Below are positions 61,451 to 64,000 of a stretch of DNA of 64,000 bases, piece by piece. The first letter of the stretch is position 1, and each line of letters starts with the position of its first letter. The notes under the pieces were generated by a model, which made no database searches, had not been told where the DNA came from, and worked only from the letters and a program-made list of their open reading frames with translations. The stretch comes from Mesotoga infera (GTDB taxonomy: Bacteria > Thermotogota > Thermotogae > Petrotogales > Kosmotogaceae): assembly GCF_900157305.1 (NCBI RefSeq), contig NZ_LS974202.1, positions 1,364,001 to 1,428,000 of the forward strand, in the 5' to 3' direction. The translations under genes were made by a program, and so were the position numbers.

Positions 61451-61471
61451 AATAGAACCTCCCATTCCGTT

Positions 61472-62767
61472 TTATTCTTTGACTCCTCCAGCGGTGAAAC
61501 CGGATGTGAGATACTTCTGCATAAGGCTGAATATAATTATTATGGGGATCGCCGAGACCACAGAGGCCGCCATCAGCCTTCCCCACACCGCGTGCGCCGA
61601 ACCGGAGAAAATGCTAAGACCAATAGGCAATGTGAAAAGATCTTTGTAAGACTTCAAACCTAGAAAGGCCGAAGCGAATAAGTATTCGTTCCAGCCTATC
61701 ATGAATGCGTATATATAAACTGTGGCGATCGCGGGCAGTGAAAGGGGTATAACTATCCTGAAAATCGCCTGAACGCGCGAACAGCCGTCGATAATAGCCG
61801 CTTCCTCAATCGAATAGGGTATGGTCCTGAAGTAATTACCCAGCATGTACAAAGAGACCGGTAGAGTCTGGATAACGTAAACCATAATCAGATAGACACT
61901 CGTACCCAAAGGCGAGGAGAGAATTCCTAGCTTGACTGCCATCTGGTAAAGCGGGACCATTATCACGGTACCTCCGAACAGATACACGAACAGCACCGAC
62001 CTCTGCACCATGCCTCTGCCTTTGAAACGGAGCCTTGAAAAGGCATAGGCTCCCAGAATGGCTACAAAAAGGCTTATCATGGCCGACACGCCGGCGAACA
62101 TGAGGGAATTTACCAGATACTTCAAGAATGGAAACTCGCTGGCCTTCTCCTGGATTATCTTGTTTTTCTGCGCCTGATAGGCCGTGAGTTGCGATTTGGC
62201 CCTTTCCAGCCCCGCGGTTATCGACTCGTCTGTCAGCGCCTTCTCGATTTCGTTCCTGAGGTCTTTGAATTTCTTCACATCGTTGGCGCCAAAGATCGCT
62301 TTCATGTTCTCTTCCAGCAAGACCGCCTCTTCGGTGCCGCTCTTCATGGCTCTCTGAGTGAAGATTTCGCGGTCTTCTACCTTCATTCCGCTGAAGTCTA
62401 TGACCAGATCGACTATATCCCTCAGTTCTCTCTCCTTCTCTTTGAGCTGCACGTCGTGCACGTATTCGATGTACGCTTCTCTGGATGAGGTGATCTCCTC
62501 CAGCTCGGCGATCTTCTTCAACACTGGCTCGAGGTTGGCCCGCGTTATTTCGTCGCCGAAAAACTCCGTCTCGCTGCTTTGAATCAATCCGAAGATCTCC
62601 TTGTAATTTCTGGTGGTGAAATCGGAAAAGCTCATCTTGTTTGGATCGTAGTCGGCTTTCAGAGATACGTGTATCATGAAATAGAAGGGCACCAGAATGA
62701 AGAAGCATATCAAAAATATACCGGTGAAAAACAGCGCTTTCTTGAATGGCGAGGCTCTCTTCACCAT
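61472..62767 (-). CDS. Carbohydrate ABC permease, MalG type, with large extracytoplasmic insertion
   Basis: At 431 residues it is about 150 longer than a usual MalG. After the first helix (FFTGIFLICFFILVPFYFMI) there is a charged, helical insertion at about residues 60-215 (LEPVLKKIAELEEITSSREA, KERELRDIVDLVIDFSGM, TAGLERAKSQLTAYQAQKNK). The normal core follows, with the EAA loop EEAAIIDGCSRVQAIFRIVI. The insertion would lie outside the membrane and may contact the binding protein or cell wall. The partner permease gene overlaps by seven bases. Confidence 0.92.
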   Translation of the reverse strand: MVKRASPFKKALFFTGIFLICFFILVPFYFMIHVSLKADYDPNKMSFSDFTTRNYKEIFGLIQSSETEFFGDEITRANLEPVLKKIAELEEITSSREAYIEYVHDVQLKEKERELRDIVDLVIDFSGMKVEDREIFTQRAMKSGTEEAVLLEENMKAIFGANDVKKFKDLRNEIEKALTDESITAGLERAKSQLTAYQAQKNKIIQEKASEFPFLKYLVNSLMFAGVSAMISLFVAILGAYAFSRLRFKGRGMVQRSVLFVYLFGGTVIMVPLYQMAVKLGILSSPLGTSVYLIMVYVIQTLPVSLYMLGNYFRTIPYSIEEAAIIDGCSRVQAIFRIVIPLSLPAIATVYIYAFMIGWNEYLFASAFLGLKSYKDLFTLPIGLSIFSGSAHAVWGRLMAASVVSAIPIIIIFSLMQKYLTSGFTAGGVKE

Positions 62768-63633
62768 TTCAGCACCTTCTTCACATACATAGTGATCAGG
62801 CCGAGCATTATAACCATCAGAACGGTCGCGATGGCCGCGGCCACACCGAACTCGGGCGATGTTGTCCCTATGACCCTCTCGTATATGAAGATCGGCAACG
62901 TTCCGGCCTTCTTGCTTATCAGATACACCTCATCGAACTTGTAGAAATTCCAGATACCCCTCATCAAGGCCACTGCGCCCATAACGAAGTAGAGCTCGGG
63001 CAATGTGATATTGGTGAATTTTTTCCATGGCGTCGCCCCGTCCATTTCGGCGGCCTCGTAGTATTCGTCGGGAATCGATTGCAATCTTGAGAGGATCATG
63101 AGATAGACGAAGGGAAAATTGCGCCAGATATTGAAAACAGAGGCCACGATGAAGGCGTTGTTCGAGTTGTTCAGCAGATCAAGCTGTGGCGATATCCATC
63201 CGAGCTGCCTGCCGAATATCTCGACGAAGGGGCCGAGACTCGGGTCGAAGATGTATTGCCACGAGAAGACTATCGAAATCAATGGCGTTATATATGGTAA
63301 AAGAACTATTGTTCTCACGATCGATCTACCTTTGAACTCCTTGTTAAGCATCAATGCGACTCCAAGACCCAGCAGAAGACTTCCGCCGACCGTCATGAGC
63401 GTAAAGCCGATGGTTATGAAGAAAGACTTCCAGAAGGCCCCGTCTTTGAGGACCCGCAAATAGTTATCTATCCCCACGAAAGTCGATCTCGTTATTCCGT
63501 AATCGAAAAAGGATATATAAATGTTATAGACGACCGGGTAGAGGATCAGCACCATAAGAAGAACGACCGTAGGCGACACAAGTCTCCAACCGAGCCTGTT
63601 TTCATTTTTCAACATAGTGGAAACACTTTGCAT
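62761..63633 (-). CDS. Carbohydrate ABC permease, MalF type
   Basis: ATG 63633 follows GGAGG by nine bases; twelve further in-frame codons upstream lie within the terminator stem. The 290-residue protein has six helices and the EAA loop YEAAEMDGATPWKKFTNITL. It pairs with the enlarged MalG-type permease. It is preceded by a strong terminator, so its expression should be below that of the binding protein. Confidence 0.93.
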   Translation of the reverse strand: MQSVSTMLKNENRLGWRLVSPTVVLLMVLILYPVVYNIYISFFDYGITRSTFVGIDNYLRVLKDGAFWKSFFITIGFTLMTVGGSLLLGLGVALMLNKEFKGRSIVRTIVLLPYITPLISIVFSWQYIFDPSLGPFVEIFGRQLGWISPQLDLLNNSNNAFIVASVFNIWRNFPFVYLMILSRLQSIPDEYYEAAEMDGATPWKKFTNITLPELYFVMGAVALMRGIWNFYKFDEVYLISKKAGTLPIFIYERVIGTTSPEFGVAAAIATVLMVIMLGLITMYVKKVLKW

Positions 63634-63647
63634 GGGAAACGACCTCC

Positions 63648-63681
63648 AAAAAAGGAAGGCCCCGATCAACCGGGGCCTTCC
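63648..63681 (-). terminator. Terminator/attenuator between binding-protein and permease genes
   Basis: GGAAGGCCCCG and CGGGGCCTTCC form a perfect 11-base stem with a six-base loop, followed by TTTTTT on the minus strand, 10 bases after the binding-protein stop. Partial read-through would give the usual excess of binding protein over permease. Confidence 0.93.
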
Positions 63682-63690
63682 CGGAAGACA

Positions 63691-64000
63691 CTACCTTCCA
63701 ATCAATTTTCTAATATCATCTCTCCAGAAGGTGAGGACCTCGTCGGGCGTTGCGTTGTTGTCGAACATCATTACTATTCCGTTGCCTATCGTGAAGGCTC
63801 CGGATATCTTTCCCATTTCAGGGAAGACTCTGCCTTCAACGTATCCGAACTTCTCGATATTCTCCAGCCCATAGATTATCGATTTTATCTTTTCGGCCCC
63901 ATAGCTCTTGTAAATTCCCTTCGGGTCGTTCATGAAGGCTTCGCTCTCGGCGATCGAGGATCTGGTAGGAAGCATGCCGCCCGGGGCCATGTGTATGTAC
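63691..64000 (-). CDS. Sugar ABC solute-binding protein, C-terminal part
   Basis: Only the last 102 residues are in the window; the frame runs off the right edge. MLPTRSSIAESEAFMNDPKG, GYVEGRVFPEMGKISGAF and MMFDNNATPDEVLTFWRDDI followed by RKLIGR fit the C-terminus of a family 1 binding protein (the hinge helix and the final 'amphipathic helix'). It belongs to the operon with the two permeases, glycosyltransferase and RpiR regulator. Confidence 0.85.
   Translation of the reverse strand, partial: YIHMAPGGMLPTRSSIAESEAFMNDPKGIYKSYGAEKIKSIIYGLENIEKFGYVEGRVFPEMGKISGAFTIGNGIVMMFDNNATPDEVLTFWRDDIRKLIGR

Overview
The window looks like a chromosomal segment from a fermentative, carbohydrate-scavenging bacterium. 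The closest style is Thermotogota of the Mesotoga/Kosmotoga type. This placement is an inference from strong GGAGG ribosome sites, frequent TTG/GTG starts, roughly half GC by eye, several binding-protein-dependent sugar ABC systems, a DUF4143 ATPase and an EtfBA-linked flavoprotein operon. There is no rRNA, no recognisable transposase, no CRISPR array and no prophage. One tRNA gene (Val, CAC) is present.

Region by region. (1) 1-14.8 kb is a beta-glucoside/beta-galactoside locus. A leftward operon holds a GH94 phosphorylase, a solute-binding protein, a second binding protein fused to carbohydrate-binding modules, two permeases and an NHL-repeat protein. Next come a GH3 beta-glucosidase, its LacI regulator and a divergent GH35 enzyme. 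Two copies of the perfect palindrome TTGAAACGTTTCAA, one before the transport operon and one at the lacI promoter, tie the locus into one regulon. A decayed gene sits between the first operator and the GH94 gene. (2) 14.8-19.2 kb is an operon of etfB, etfA, a GlcD/LctD-type FAD oxidoreductase and a class II aldolase. It probably oxidises a 2-hydroxyacid with electrons passed to Etf. (3) 19.2-35.5 kb is a mixed set: hydrolases, GNAT enzymes, MFS carriers, peptidase T, a DUF4143 ATPase between two repeat blocks, and a degenerate hydrolase fused to chagasin-like domains. (4) 35.5-38.5 kb is a copper operon (copA-copZ-csoR) with a visible promoter and operator. (5) 39-43.4 kb is housekeeping: comM, a NUDIX hydrolase, hpf, an RNase G homologue and tRNA-Val. 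(6) 43.5-47.7 kb holds an ABC exporter preceded by three overlapping or closely spaced small ORFs with strong ribosome sites. A fourth small ORF has its own promoter and terminator, and a divergent orphan peptide-type binding protein lies next to them. This is the most likely undescribed system in the window. (7) 47.7-58.6 kb holds an Eda aldolase, a racemase, hydrolases, a VanX-type dipeptidase, a URO-D family protein, two MFS carriers, and an Xre regulator with a membrane protein behind a 39-bp palindrome. (8) 59.4-64 kb is a second sugar ABC operon with a GT81-like glycosyltransferase and an RpiR regulator. A strong terminator separates its binding-protein gene from the permeases.

Five intergenic blocks (about 19.2, 25.7, 27.6, 38.8 and 59.0 kb) are mosaics of short hairpins. 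The hairpins share outer arms GTCAT/ATGAC but have different inner stems, with at least one compensatory change. One block contains an exact 263-bp tandem duplication.
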